DNA of 64,000 nucleotides from Chromohalobacter nigrandesensis (GTDB lineage: Bacteria > Pseudomonadota > Gammaproteobacteria > Pseudomonadales > Halomonadaceae), in assembly GCF_023061285.1 (NCBI RefSeq), contig NZ_JAKGAM010000010.1:1-64000 (forward strand). Reading direction: 5' to 3'. Below, piece by piece: positions 48,107 to 59,110 of this stretch (its first letter is position 1; every line of letters starts with the position of its first letter). The position numbers and the translations under genes are program-made. The notes below the pieces were generated by a model. That model had not been told where the DNA came from and did not search any database. It was given only the letters and a program-made list of their open reading frames with translations.

Positions 48107-49033
48107 ATGATGCTTTCCACGACTCGCAACGCAAGTCGCACTACAGGTTCGACTCCCCACTACCGCTTCCCCAAGGTCCGTTTCTCCAAGACCATTGCCG
48201 CTACCCTGGCCGGCACCTTGATGTCACTGTCGTTACCCGCCCTGGCGGCGGACCTGGAGGAAATCCAGGAGCGCGGTTACATGGAGGTGGCCACCGAGGA
48301 TAATTACGCGCCCTTCAACTTCATCGAAGGCGGCGATGCCAAGGGCTTCAACGCCGATATGCTCGAAGAGCTGCGCGATTACGCCGACTTCGAGATTCGT
48401 CAGGAAATCCTGCCGTGGACCGGCCTTTTGGCGGCGGTCTCCAACGACCAGTACGACATGGCCTTGACCGGCGCGTCCGTCTCCGATGAACGCTTACGCG
48501 TATTCAACTACACCCCGCCCTACGCCTCTGCTCAGCATTTCGCCATCAAGCGCGCCGACGATGACAGCATCAGCGATGTCGATGATCTCAGCGATAAGCA
48601 AGTCGGCGTTCAAGCCGGCAGCGTACTGCTCTCGCGCCTGCCGGAGCTGGAGACGATGCTCGAGGACGACGGCGGCGAACTCGGCGAGGTCGTGGAGTAC
48701 GAATCTTATCCCGAAGCCTTTGCCGATCTGGCCAATGGGCGCCTGGATTACGTTATCGATTCGGCGGTGCCAGTGAATACACTGGTTGACTCCAAACCGG
48801 ATGTCTTCGCCAAGGGCCCGGCGGTATCCGGGGCGGGCTATGTCTCCTGGCCGATTCCCAAGGATAGTCCGGAACTGCTGGAGTACATGACCGGCTTCCT
48901 GGAGCACCTCAAGGAAAACGGCCGCCTCGCCGAGCTGCAGGAAAAATGGTTCGGGGAAAGCTTCACGGATCTTCCCGAGAAGCCGCTGACCAGCGTCGAG
49001 CAATTCCACGAACTGGCCGGCCTCGACGACTGA
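48107..49033 (+). CDS. Polar amino-acid ABC transporter substrate-binding protein
   Basis: A 308-residue solute-binding protein (family 3). The signal region is FSKTIAATLAGTLMSLSLPA followed by ALAA and the mature start; the family body has GYMEVATEDNYAPFNFIEGG, AKGFNADMLEELRDY and ALTGASVSDERLRVFNYTPP. Start 48107 has AAGGTGA upstream; the ATG three bases later is equivalent. It opens a four-gene importer operon following the amidohydrolase-GTPase genes by 183 bp. Ligand is unknown, likely related to the amidohydrolase substrate or product. Confidence 0.88.
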   Translation: MMLSTTRNASRTTGSTPHYRFPKVRFSKTIAATLAGTLMSLSLPALAADLEEIQERGYMEVATEDNYAPFNFIEGGDAKGFNADMLEELRDYADFEIRQEILPWTGLLAAVSNDQYDMALTGASVSDERLRVFNYTPPYASAQHFAIKRADDDSISDVDDLSDKQVGVQAGSVLLSRLPELETMLEDDGGELGEVVEYESYPEAFADLANGRLDYVIDSAVPVNTLVDSKPDVFAKGPAVSGAGYVSWPIPKDSPELLEYMTGFLEHLKENGRLAELQEKWFGESFTDLPEKPLTSVEQFHELAGLDD

Positions 49034-49113
49034 GTGCTTGCCCATCCCTGTGTACTGCGGCGCTGTGGCCTGGCCATGGCGCCGCACTCATTCCTTAACT
49101 CGGGGACTCTGTC

Positions 49114-49755
49114 ATGAATGCCAGCGCCTGGAACATGTTGCTGGAAGGGGCCTGGACCACCGTCTGGATTTCCGCTGTCTCGATTGCTATCGGGGTCGTG
49201 GCAGGCTTGGTGATCGCCCTGATTCGCCTCGCACGAATTCCCATCATCGATCAACTGCTAGTGCTCTACATCAGCGTGGCCCGCGCCACACCATTGGTGA
49301 CCCTGGCACTGTTCATCTTTCTCAGCGCCCCCGATCTGGGGCTCGACCTCAATCGCAGCGTCGCCGGCATCCTGGCGTTGACGCTCAATACCACCGCCTT
49401 CAATGCCGAGATCTGGCGCAGCGCATTTCGCAATTTCTCCCGCGAGCAAAGCGAAGCGGCCATGGCGATAGGTATGACGCCATGGGTCACCTTTCGCCGC
49501 ATCATGCTGCCGCAGATGGTGATTACCAGCCTGCCGGGGCTAGTCAACGAGATGTCCTTTCTGATCAAGGGCAGTCCCGCCATCGCAGTGATCGGCATCG
49601 TCGACCTGACCCGCGTGACCAATCGCATTTCGGCGGTGACCTATGAGCCACTGCCGCCCATTCTCGTCGCCGGCGCGCTCTACATGGCGATAATCGGTTG
49701 CCTGGTATGGCTACAGCGTCTCGCCGAACGCCGTGCCAACCGGCTGGCCATGTGA
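49114..49755 (+). CDS. Polar amino-acid ABC transporter permease
   Basis: A 213-residue HisM/GlnP-type permease with about five helices. TTAFNAEIWRSAFRNFSREQ then SEAAMAIGMTPWVTFRRIML is the EAA motif that contacts the ATPase. It lies between the binding protein (80 bp) and the second permease gene (24 bp). Confidence 0.92.
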   Translation: MNASAWNMLLEGAWTTVWISAVSIAIGVVAGLVIALIRLARIPIIDQLLVLYISVARATPLVTLALFIFLSAPDLGLDLNRSVAGILALTLNTTAFNAEIWRSAFRNFSREQSEAAMAIGMTPWVTFRRIMLPQMVITSLPGLVNEMSFLIKGSPAIAVIGIVDLTRVTNRISAVTYEPLPPILVAGALYMAIIGCLVWLQRLAERRANRLAM

Positions 49756-49779
49756 GGATAAAACGGTGAGGAGACAACC

Positions 49780-50437
49780 ATGAGCAATTGGGAAATTCTT
49801 TGGGATGAGCGCGCACAGTTCTGGAGTGGTTTTCTGAGCACCCTGGAAATATTTGGCCTATCGATCATGGGTGCCTTTGTGATCGGCTGCGGCTTGCTGT
49901 ATTTACTCGAAGGTAGCCGCAAGCGGCTGACCACGCCACTGCGCATTTTTATCGACGGTATGCGCATGCTGCCGTTTTTGATCCTTGCCTATCTGCTGTA
50001 TTACGGCTTACCAAGCGTCGGTATTCGCCTTGATGCCTGGGGAGCAGGGGTCGGCGCTTTGGCGGTCTATCACGGCTGCTACTTTGCCGAAATCTTCCGC
50101 GGCAATCGCTTGACCTTTCCGCCGGGGCAGATCGAAGCCGCCCAGGCGCATGGCTTCACCAAGGGCAAATTATTCTTTCGCCTGCTGCTGCCGCAGATCA
50201 TCATGCAAACCCGCCCATTGCTGGGCAACCAGCTAATCTATGCGCTCAAGGACACGGCCTTTCTCGTCATCATCACCGTGGGTGAGTTGACTGCCGCCGC
50301 CAACAGCTTATCGAGTACCTATTTCATTCCCACCGAGGCATTCATCGTCGTGATCGGTTTCTACTGGGCGATCAGCGTGACGATGGAAATCATCATCAAA
50401 CAATGCGGGCGTTTCAGCGCCAAACGGGGATTCGACA

Positions 50438-50445
<8 letters not shown>
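49780..50445 (+). CDS. Polar amino-acid ABC transporter permease, second subunit
   Basis: A 221-residue permease of the same type with EAA motif [20 protein letters not shown] and LLPQIIM. The two permeases form the heterodimeric channel. Its stop overlaps the ATPase gene start by eight bases. Confidence 0.92.
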
Positions 50446-51226
<781 letters not shown>

Positions 51227-51257
51227 ACGGACGAGGGCGATGGCCGACTGACCTCGT

Positions 51258-51600
51258 TCAGCCTGTCCGAGCGGGGTCAGGCACGGTCGGGAAGCGCGGT
51301 GGATACGCCTGCATGAAGGCATTACAGGCACGCAGGACGCGGATATCGTCGAACTTGCCACCCGCAAGCTGGAAACCTACCGGCATGCCCGTGTCGGTGA
51401 AGCCGCACGGCACGGAGGCGGCGGGCTGCTGGCTGAGGTTGAAGGGATACGAGAACGGTGCCCATTCTTCCCAGTCGCGCATACCGCTGCGGGGCGGTAC
51501 TTCGTGATTGACCGCGAACGGTGACACCGAAACCGAGGGGAGTCGGCATTTCGACAATCTCCTGAGCGCGGGGATTGAAAGTGGAAGTACCTGAGACCCA
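51258..51600 (-). pseudogene. Amidase C-terminal remnant
   Basis: The minus strand reads FAVNHEVPPRSGMRDWEEWA, PFSYPFNLSQQPAASVPCGF, TDTGMPVGFQLAGGKFDDIR and ends PDPARTG. This is the C-terminal section of amidase-signature enzymes; the Ser-cis-Ser-Lys catalytic core and everything before it are missing. The carboxypeptidase gene ends at 51609, so a deletion presumably joined the two. The 5' limit near 51600 is approximate. Confidence 0.8.
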
Positions 51601-51608
51601 CCAAGAAC

Positions 51609-52868
51609 CTATTGGCCGGCCCCCATGGCGACCACGACGCAGTCCACACCCTCGCGTGCCAGTTGCCGGCACCCACGGCGCGCCTGGGTTTCCTCGAGAT
51701 CCACCAACTGTGCCCGAAAAACGCCGCCATCGCCTTGCACCGGTGATACCGCCACGCGGCCGTCGAGATCGGCGGGCAGGAAGTCGGCGGCTTGAGCGGC
51801 CTGCCGACGCGCCCGGGTACGGTCGCTGAACGCGCCCACCTGCACGGCCCAGGCACCGTTGGCGACGGCCGAACGAGCCCCGCCTGCATCGCCGTCCTCG
51901 TATTCCGCCTGGGCGATCAAGTCACGAATGGGGTCATCGGCAGGCGTAGGCGCTGAGTCACTCGTTGGGGTGGCCTGCAAACTATCCCCGTAAATGTCTG
52001 CCTCCGCGATCCAGTCACCATGCGCGACCGATTCGGCGCGGGCGAAGCCACGATCGAGCAGTTCGCTCATATGGGCATCGCGTGACTGAGCGGTAAACCC
52101 GCCCATGACTACGGAGAGCAGACGCCGTCCATCATGCACAGCGGAAGTCGCCACATTGAAGCCCGAGGCGCGAATGTACCCCGTCTTGAGGCCATCGGTA
52201 CCTGCATAGTTATCGAGCAGTCGGTTGTGGCCTTGGTAGCGCTTGCCATGCCAGGTGAATTCAGTCTTGGCGAATATCGGGTAGTAGCTCGGGAAGTCCT
52301 GCATCAGACGCAGCGCGAGAATCGCCATGTCACGCGCGGTGGTGACTTGGCGGTCATCGGGCAGCCCCGAGGCATTGCGAAACGTTGTGTGCGCCATGCC
52401 GAGGGCGCGCGCCTTGTCGGTCATCTGACCGGCAAAGGTAGACTCGCTACCGGCCAGCCCCTCGGCCACCACCGCCGCCACATCGTTGGCGGATTTGACC
52501 ACCAGGATATTGATGGCATCTTCCACCTTCACCGTTTCCCCAGGTTTCACGCCCATCTTGGACGGCGGTTTCGAGGCGGCATATGTTGATACCGGCAAGC
52601 GCGACTCCATACTCAGCGAGTCGTCCTCGAGCGCCTCGAAAAGCAAGTAGAGCGTCATCATCTTGGTCAACGACGCAGGATAGCGCGTCGCATCGGCGTT
52701 GGCGGCATGCAGGACGGCGCCGCTCTCAGTGTCGATGACGATGGACGCATAACGCGGGTTGGGCGCCGCCTGAGCCGCAGGAAGCATACACAATGCCATC
52801 ACGAAAACGATCAGCGTGAGCAACACAGGCAACGCGCGCGCGTGATGATGAGAAAGCGGGGACGTCAT
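51609..52868 (-). CDS. D-alanyl-D-alanine carboxypeptidase (DacA/DacF type) with C-terminal SPOR domain
   Basis: A 419-residue penicillin-binding protein with signal peptide (VLLTLIVFVMALCMLPAAQA). Catalytic motifs are SLTK in RYPASLTKMMTL, SAN in VVKSANDVAAVV and KTG in DGLKTGYIRAS. After residue about 330 comes a SPOR-like domain (GAWAVQVGAFSDRTRARRQA, CRQLAREGVDCVVVAMG) that binds denuded glycan at the septum. It trims D-Ala from peptidoglycan in the periplasm. A membrane anchor helix typical of DacA is not obvious. Confidence 0.92.
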   Translation of the reverse strand: MTSPLSHHHARALPVLLTLIVFVMALCMLPAAQAAPNPRYASIVIDTESGAVLHAANADATRYPASLTKMMTLYLLFEALEDDSLSMESRLPVSTYAASKPPSKMGVKPGETVKVEDAINILVVKSANDVAAVVAEGLAGSESTFAGQMTDKARALGMAHTTFRNASGLPDDRQVTTARDMAILALRLMQDFPSYYPIFAKTEFTWHGKRYQGHNRLLDNYAGTDGLKTGYIRASGFNVATSAVHDGRRLLSVVMGGFTAQSRDAHMSELLDRGFARAESVAHGDWIAEADIYGDSLQATPTSDSAPTPADDPIRDLIAQAEYEDGDAGGARSAVANGAWAVQVGAFSDRTRARRQAAQAADFLPADLDGRVAVSPVQGDGGVFRAQLVDLEETQARRGCRQLAREGVDCVVVAMGAGQ

Positions 52869-53318
52869 TTGTTATGTCCTTGAAGGAGGAATCCCTCGTG
52901 GGTCTACTCGTAACATTGGCCGCAACATTTATTATGGCGACGCCACAAAGCAATGACATGGAGATTATGAGCGAGAGACGCGCTCTATACAGCCCCTATG
53001 GGCATTTTGGGCACCATTCGTGACATTTCGCAAACTTTTGTCATGCCATGACGACTGACAGCTCCTCGTGCACCACTCTTGTATGAGCCTCACGCCACCG
53101 TTACGAGCGCTCTCGCCATCGCCTTGATCATCGTATCTGCACAGTATTCCATGCCGGCTAGAACCTGCTCGGCAAATGCGGTGAGCCGTCATGCTCGGTG
53201 CTCATGTTCATCGCGTGGTGAGACATTTGCGCTTGAGCGCCCCCCAATATGGCGCCTACTATCTTGAAAACGCGTGACACATAGAGGTGTCGCGCGTTAT
53301 TCACGACAAGGAGCGTGT
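52869..53318. other. Non-coding interval of about 450 bp
   Basis: This stretch separates divergent dac and ykvA-like genes. I find no convincing gene or structured RNA, although its length could hold a small RNA. AT-rich elements near 52905-52935 may contain the dac promoter. Confidence 0.4.
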
Positions 53319-53717
53319 ATGACGCCACGCCATGACCCCATCGACGAGACGCCGCTGCCCGATACCACCGATGTGGTACCGGGAGAAACGGTCGATTACG
53401 CAGATACGTTCCAGGAGCAGCGTTTCTGGCACAAGATCACCCACTACGGACGCCGTGCCGGGCGCGAAGTCATCCGCCGCGCGCTTCAGCGCTATTTCGT
53501 ATTGCAACGTCCCGATGTCCCGATGTGGGCGAAAACCACGATCCTCGGCGCGCTGGGGTATTTCATCTCGCCGTTGGATGCCATTCCCGACCTGATCCCC
53601 GTCGGCGGTTATGTCGACGACGCCAGTGTGCTCGGCGCCGCGCTGATTGCGGTATCGGTCTACATCGACGATGACGTCAAGGCTCGCGCCGACAATGCCA
53701 TGCCCAAGTGGTTGTGA
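53319..53717 (+). CDS. YkvA family protein (DUF1232)
   Basis: A 132-residue protein from ATG 53319 (CAAGGAG upstream). The DUF1232 core is WAKTTILGALGYFISPLDAI followed by PDLIPVGGYVDDASVLGAAL, a hydrophobic helical hairpin likely in the membrane. Function is unknown. It is convergent with fpr. Confidence 0.9.
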   Translation: MTPRHDPIDETPLPDTTDVVPGETVDYADTFQEQRFWHKITHYGRRAGREVIRRALQRYFVLQRPDVPMWAKTTILGALGYFISPLDAIPDLIPVGGYVDDASVLGAALIAVSVYIDDDVKARADNAMPKWL

Positions 53718-53788
53718 GTCAGCCTGAACCACAAAAGCCCCTGACGATGTCAGAGGCCTCTTGAATCACGCCGTAACGCCGCCGTCGA

Positions 53789-54565
53789 TCACTTCTCCAC
53801 AAAGGCGCGCTCGATGACGTAGTCGCCGGGCTCACCCATGCGCGGGGAAATGTTGAAGCCTAGCTCGTCAAGCATGGCGCTAGTGTCGTCGAGCATCGCC
53901 GGGCTGCCGCAGATCATCGCGCGGTCCTGCTTGGGATCGAGCTCGGGAAGGCCGGTATCGGTGAATAGCTTGCCGCTACGGATATGATCGGTCAGGCGCC
54001 CCATGGTGTGGAAGTCTTCACGCGTCACGGTGGGATAGTAGACCAGCTTCTCGCTGATCTCCTCGCCCAGGTACTCATGAGCCGGCAGCTCCTGGGTGAT
54101 GAAGTCGGCATAGGCCAGCTCGCTGACCGTGCGCACGCCGTGGACCAGCACGATCTTTTCGAAGCGCTCGTAGACTTCCGGGTCCTGGATCAGGCTCAGG
54201 AACGGCGCCAGGCCGGTACCGGTGGATAGCAGGTACAAGTTACGGCCCGGTAGCAGGTCATCGACGACCAGCGTGCCGGTCGGCTTGCGGCTGACCATGA
54301 TCTGATCGCCGACCTTGAGATGCTGCAGCCGAGAGGTCAGCGGACCATCCTGCACCTTGATGCTGAAGAACTCGAGGTGATCCTCATAGTTGGGGCTGGC
54401 CACCGAGTAGGCCCGCAGCAGCGGCTTGCCATCGGCTTCCAGACCGATCATCACGAACTGGCCGTTCTTGAAGCGCAGGCTACGCTCGCGCGTGGTGCGG
54501 AAGCTGAACAGGGTATCGTTCCAGTGATGAACGCTGAGAACTTCTTCAAGTGCCAGTTTACTCAC
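53789..54565 (-). CDS. fpr: Ferredoxin--NADP+ reductase Fpr
   Basis: A 258-residue FAD enzyme. The FAD motif is RAYSVASPNYEDHLEFFSI, the NADP loop STGTGLAPFLSLIQDPEVYE, then VHGVRTVSELAYADFI, MICGSPAMLDD and the C-terminal GDYVIERAFVEK. It exchanges electrons between NADPH and ferredoxin or flavodoxin. A LysR gene of FinR type lies divergent from it, 159 bp away, as in Pseudomonas where FinR activates fpr under oxidative stress. Confidence 0.95.
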   Translation of the reverse strand: MSKLALEEVLSVHHWNDTLFSFRTTRERSLRFKNGQFVMIGLEADGKPLLRAYSVASPNYEDHLEFFSIKVQDGPLTSRLQHLKVGDQIMVSRKPTGTLVVDDLLPGRNLYLLSTGTGLAPFLSLIQDPEVYERFEKIVLVHGVRTVSELAYADFITQELPAHEYLGEEISEKLVYYPTVTREDFHTMGRLTDHIRSGKLFTDTGLPELDPKQDRAMICGSPAMLDDTSAMLDELGFNISPRMGEPGDYVIERAFVEK

Positions 54566-54666
54566 GAATCACTCCTTACCTTATAACCGGAAAGCATTAT
54601 CTGCTTAAATTGAAGTTGCACGAATTATAAGACTTAACCAATATATCTGTTAAATGAATTGTATGG

Positions 54667-54692
54667 ATATCGGTTATCTATCTAGCCGATAT
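54667..54692. promoter_or_regulatory. Inverted repeat in the fpr-finR control region
   Basis: ATATCGG and CCGATAT are separated by twelve bases and lie about 35 bp upstream of the LysR gene start and 100 bp upstream of fpr. Size and spacing fit a LysR-type operator half-site pair. Candidate only. Confidence 0.55.
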
Positions 54693-54724
54693 AGAACGGT
54701 CGATGAGATCGCCAGGAGATCATC

Positions 54725-55651
54725 ATGCGCTACACCCTGCGCCAGCTCGAAGTCTTCGTCGCCATCGCGCAGCATGAAAGCGTGTCCCGCGCGGCGCAGC
54801 GCCTGGCGATGTCGCAGTCCGCCACCAGCACTGCCCTCGCGGAGCTGGAACGGCAGTTCGACTGCCAGTTGCTCGACCGCATCGGCAAGCGGCTCAAGCT
54901 CAATGCGCTGGGCTTTCAGCTGCTGCCCAAGGCCGTGGCGCTGCTCGACCGCGGCGAGGAAATCGAAGAACTGCTCAAAGGCCAGCGCGGCATCGGCTCG
55001 TTGGATGTCGGTGCGACGCTGACTATCGGCAACTATCTGGCGACGCTGCTGATCAGCGACTTCATGCGTCACCACCCGGGCAGTCGCGTGCGTCTGCATG
55101 TGCGCAACACCGCCTCCATCGTCGAGCGCATCGCCCATCACGAGCTGGATCTCGGTCTGATCGAGGGGGACTGTCAGCATGATGACATCGTCATGCAACC
55201 CTGGGTCGAGGACGAACTCACGGTCTTCTGCTCGCCACGTCATCCATTGGCCAGTGCCGGTGAGGCGGATCTGGAAGCGCTGATGCGCGAGGACTGGATC
55301 ATGCGCGAGGAGGGCTCGGGCACGCGCCGTACGCTGGACCAGGCGATGCGCCACCGGCGTGGACGGCTCAATGTGCTGCTCGAGCTGGAGCACACCGAGG
55401 CCATCAAGCGCGCGGTGGAATCAGGGCTTGGCATCGGCTGCGTCTCGCACCTGGCCCTGCGCGACGCCTTTCGGCGCGGCAGCCTGGTGCCCATCGCCAC
55501 GCCGGCGCTCGACCTGACACGCCAGTTCGCCTTCATCTGGCACCGGCACAAGTACCTGACCACCGCCATGCGCGAATTCCTGCGTCTATGCCGCGAGATG
55601 ACTGCCGGCGTCCAGCGCAGCGACGACATCGACCTGCCGGCCGTTCCCTAG
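54725..55651 (+). CDS. finR: LysR-family regulator, FinR-like
   Basis: A 308-residue LysR protein: MRYTLRQLEVFVAIAQHESV, SRAAQRLAMSQSATSTALAE forms the winged helix, and LDVGATLTIGNYLATLLISD begins the effector domain. The divergent fpr gene strongly suggests the FinR role, activation of fpr by superoxide or redox-cycling compounds. The name rests on gene order rather than sequence comparison. Confidence 0.88.
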   Translation: MRYTLRQLEVFVAIAQHESVSRAAQRLAMSQSATSTALAELERQFDCQLLDRIGKRLKLNALGFQLLPKAVALLDRGEEIEELLKGQRGIGSLDVGATLTIGNYLATLLISDFMRHHPGSRVRLHVRNTASIVERIAHHELDLGLIEGDCQHDDIVMQPWVEDELTVFCSPRHPLASAGEADLEALMREDWIMREEGSGTRRTLDQAMRHRRGRLNVLLELEHTEAIKRAVESGLGIGCVSHLALRDAFRRGSLVPIATPALDLTRQFAFIWHRHKYLTTAMREFLRLCREMTAGVQRSDDIDLPAVP

Positions 55652-55673
55652 GGTCGCCGTTGTAGAAACGGCC

Positions 55674-55710
55674 AACCAAAACGGCCCACCGGCGTATGCC
55701 GGTGGGCCGT
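55674..55710 (-). terminator. Terminator of the Cache MCP gene
   Basis: ACGGCCCACCGGC and GCCGGTGGGCCGT form a 13-bp perfect stem with GTAT loop, followed on the minus strand by TTTTGG. It lies 22 bp after the MCP stop; on the plus strand it also follows finR. Confidence 0.85.
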
Positions 55711-55731
55711 GGTGGCGCGGGGAAATCCCGA

Positions 55732-57573
55732 CTAGGTCTTGGTCAACGCGGGGCGCGTTTGCGTTTGTCCGTCTTCGCGCAGACTGAAGCGGCCCACGAC
55801 CTCGGCTAGACGCGCAGCCTGGTCACGCATCTGCTCGGCGGCGACGGTGGATTCCTCGACCATCGAGGCGTTGTGCTGGGTCATTTGATCCAGGTCGTTG
55901 ACGGCCTGGTTGACCTGAGTCACGCCTTGGCTTTGTTCCTGCGTGGCGGCGTTGATCTCGGCGAGAACATCGGAGACCCGCGCCACGGCGGTGACGATTT
56001 CCTGCATGCTGTCACCCGCCAGGCGCACCATATCGGTCCCCTCACGGGTCTGGGTCACCGAGGCATCGATCAGCTTCTTGATGTCATCGGCTGCCGAGGC
56101 CGAGCGGCTCGCCAGTTGACGCACTTCATTGGCGACCACCGCGAAACCACGACCCTGCTCACCGGCGCGCGCCGCCTCAACCGAGGCATTGAGCGCCAGC
56201 AGGTTGGTCTGGAAGGCGATTTCGTCGATCAAGCGCACGATATCGGAAATCTGCGTCGTCTGGGCATTGACCTCTTCCATGGTGTTGACCGCCTTGCGCG
56301 CGATATCACCACCATGATTGGCCGCCGTGGTCGCCTCCCGGGAGAGCTGGTCGGCCTGGCTGGCAGAGTTTGCGGTATTTTCCACCGTGCTGGCGATCTG
56401 TTCCATGGCGGTAGAGGTTTCCTGCAAGCTGGAAGCGGCCTGCTCGGTACGCCGCGAGAGGTCCTGGCTACCATGGGCGATTTCGCTGGAGGCCTCGCTC
56501 ACCGAGGTACTGCTGGCACGTACTTCGAGGAGGACCTCGTTGACGGCATCGGCAAAGCCATTGAAGCCCTCGGCGATTTGCGCTACTTCGTCGCGACCGT
56601 CGATCTCGAGCCGGCGCGTCAGATCGCCTTCACCGGAAGCGATATCGAACATGGCATCGCGTGCCTGGCGCAGACGGCGGAAGATCGGCGACAACAGCAC
56701 CCACAGCAGCAAGGCAGCAATCAGACCGGACACGACCATTGCGATGAGCGTGGAGTGCAGTACGCCTTGCACGCCAGCGTTGGCTTCGGTGAGGTCCAGC
56801 GCGATGACCAGGCGCCAGTCGGTTTCCGGCACCTCCACAGCATATAAGAGGACATCGCGGCCATCGATGATGGCTTCTTTGGGGGTCCCTTCGCGCGCCA
56901 GCGTGTCAAGCCATGCCGGCGTCAGGCTATCGTCAAGCGCCGTCGAAGGTTCCAAGGCCAGACTGGTGTCCCGATAGGCAACAATATCGCTGTCCTGATT
57001 GACGAGGAACGCGAAGCTGCTTTGGCTCGGACGGATCGATGTCACGTTGTCGGTGACATCGGCCAGGCTGACATCGGCGCCGATCACGGCTCGAGTGTCG
57101 CCATCCTCGATGACCGGCGTGGCGAACGCTACCACCAGGCTGTCGGTGACCATGTCCAGATAGGGCGGGCTGGCAATGCTCTTACCGGCCTCGACGGCCG
57201 ACTGGTACCAGGGGCGTTGGGTAGGGTCGTAATCTTCCGGTGGTTGCCAGTTGTCGTTGGTAATCAGGCGCTTGTCCGGCAAGCCGACGTATACCTGGCT
57301 GAAGTCGCCGGCCACGGCGGTCTGCTGCAAGGCCGGAACGAAATCGTCATTGTCGAGCGCCGGTGGCAGCGCTTCGATCAGGCGCTTCTTGCTCACGGCC
57401 CAATTTTCGATGGACTCGACATGGCCACGTGCCACGCCATCGAGCATATCGGTATTGATAGCGCGCTGATGCTGGCTCACCAGCCAGTAATTGACGCCGC
57501 CCATTGCGGCCAAGGCGACCAGGATCATGGCGACGCAGGCCACCATGATCCGGGTTTGAAGCGATGTAAACAT
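55732..57573 (-). CDS. Methyl-accepting chemotaxis protein with Cache sensor
   Basis: A 613-residue receptor. A first helix ([20 protein letters not shown]) is followed by a periplasmic region of about 240 residues with dCache features ([57 protein letters not shown]) and the second helix near 275-300. HAMP and the signalling domain follow, with [20 protein letters not shown] at the hairpin. The YxxxxxRxWY motif is typical of amine or amino-acid binding Cache domains. The ligand is unknown. Confidence 0.94.
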   Translation of the reverse strand: MFTSLQTRIMVACVAMILVALAAMGGVNYWLVSQHQRAINTDMLDGVARGHVESIENWAVSKKRLIEALPPALDNDDFVPALQQTAVAGDFSQVYVGLPDKRLITNDNWQPPEDYDPTQRPWYQSAVEAGKSIASPPYLDMVTDSLVVAFATPVIEDGDTRAVIGADVSLADVTDNVTSIRPSQSSFAFLVNQDSDIVAYRDTSLALEPSTALDDSLTPAWLDTLAREGTPKEAIIDGRDVLLYAVEVPETDWRLVIALDLTEANAGVQGVLHSTLIAMVVSGLIAALLLWVLLSPIFRRLRQARDAMFDIASGEGDLTRRLEIDGRDEVAQIAEGFNGFADAVNEVLLEVRASSTSVSEASSEIAHGSQDLSRRTEQAASSLQETSTAMEQIASTVENTANSASQADQLSREATTAANHGGDIARKAVNTMEEVNAQTTQISDIVRLIDEIAFQTNLLALNASVEAARAGEQGRGFAVVANEVRQLASRSASAADDIKKLIDASVTQTREGTDMVRLAGDSMQEIVTAVARVSDVLAEINAATQEQSQGVTQVNQAVNDLDQMTQHNASMVEESTVAAEQMRDQAARLAEVVGRFSLREDGQTQTRPALTKT

Positions 57574-57800
57574 TAATGAGTGCCTATCGTTGGGGGATGC
57601 CTCCTTTGATTAACGGCACTCATGGAAAAAACTTTAAGCGAGATGCTTGTTCATGTCTGGCTCCTTGATCGGGGGATGACCGGCATCGCGACAGCCAAGT
57701 GGCATGGCACCGACAGGTTCACGCTTGACGCAAACCTGCTAATATCGCGGCACTGGACAGGAATCACCGGCTACAAGCGCTATCTGCCAGGGAGAGCGAC

Positions 57801-58265
57801 ATGCGCGACTTTATCTTGATGCGTCGCCCACTACCGCGACGGACGTTGATCTTTTCTCATTGTATGCTGCAAATCGGCCTGCTGTTGATCGGCGGTGCCT
57901 GGCTATGGCGCCATTCACCGACGGCAAGCGGGCTCCCGTGGCAGGCAAGCTGGCCGATGCTGGCGCTCGGTGGGGGCGCGCTGCTGCTCGCCATGGCGTT
58001 GGTGCGCCTGTTCGCCGAGCTGTGGATGGCGCCGCACCATATGCTGGCACGGCGCGAGGGCTTTGCCCCGGGCGACGTAATGACCCGCGCCATCGACCGG
58101 CGCCCGGCCATGCACGACCCAGAACAGGCCTGGATCAGCACGGCAAAGCCGCTCGACCCCGATGAAGGCGTGATGGGCCAGGCACGCGTGACGCAGCCCC
58201 GCCAACCAGCCGCCGCAAAACGCCAGCCAGCCACTCCTTCTCAACGTCAGGAACCCAGCCTCTAG
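57801..58265 (+). CDS. Hypothetical membrane protein, two helices
   Basis: A 154-residue protein from ATG 57801 (GGGAGAG upstream). Two hydrophobic helices (MLQIGLLLIGGAWLWRHS near 22-40, WPMLALGGGALLLAMALVRL near 52-70) are followed by a polar tail rich in Pro, Ala and Gln (RVTQPRQPAAAKRQPATPSQ). I do not recognise the family. It is convergent with aapP and stands alone. Confidence 0.65.
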   Translation: MRDFILMRRPLPRRTLIFSHCMLQIGLLLIGGAWLWRHSPTASGLPWQASWPMLALGGGALLLAMALVRLFAELWMAPHHMLARREGFAPGDVMTRAIDRRPAMHDPEQAWISTAKPLDPDEGVMGQARVTQPRQPAAAKRQPATPSQRQEPSL

Positions 58266-58282
58266 CTCTGATGGTCGCCGCG

Positions 58283-59050
<768 letters not shown>

Positions 59051-59110
59051 GATGCAGTTCCTCGACGTTATCGTTATTGGGTCAGTCGTAGTTAGTCCAC
59101 TTGTCGTGGT

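Noticed and set aside
57622-57819. 65-codon plus-strand frame before the two-helix membrane protein
   Set aside because: No ribosome site of note, no hydrophobic or domain pattern, and it runs into the real start at 57801.
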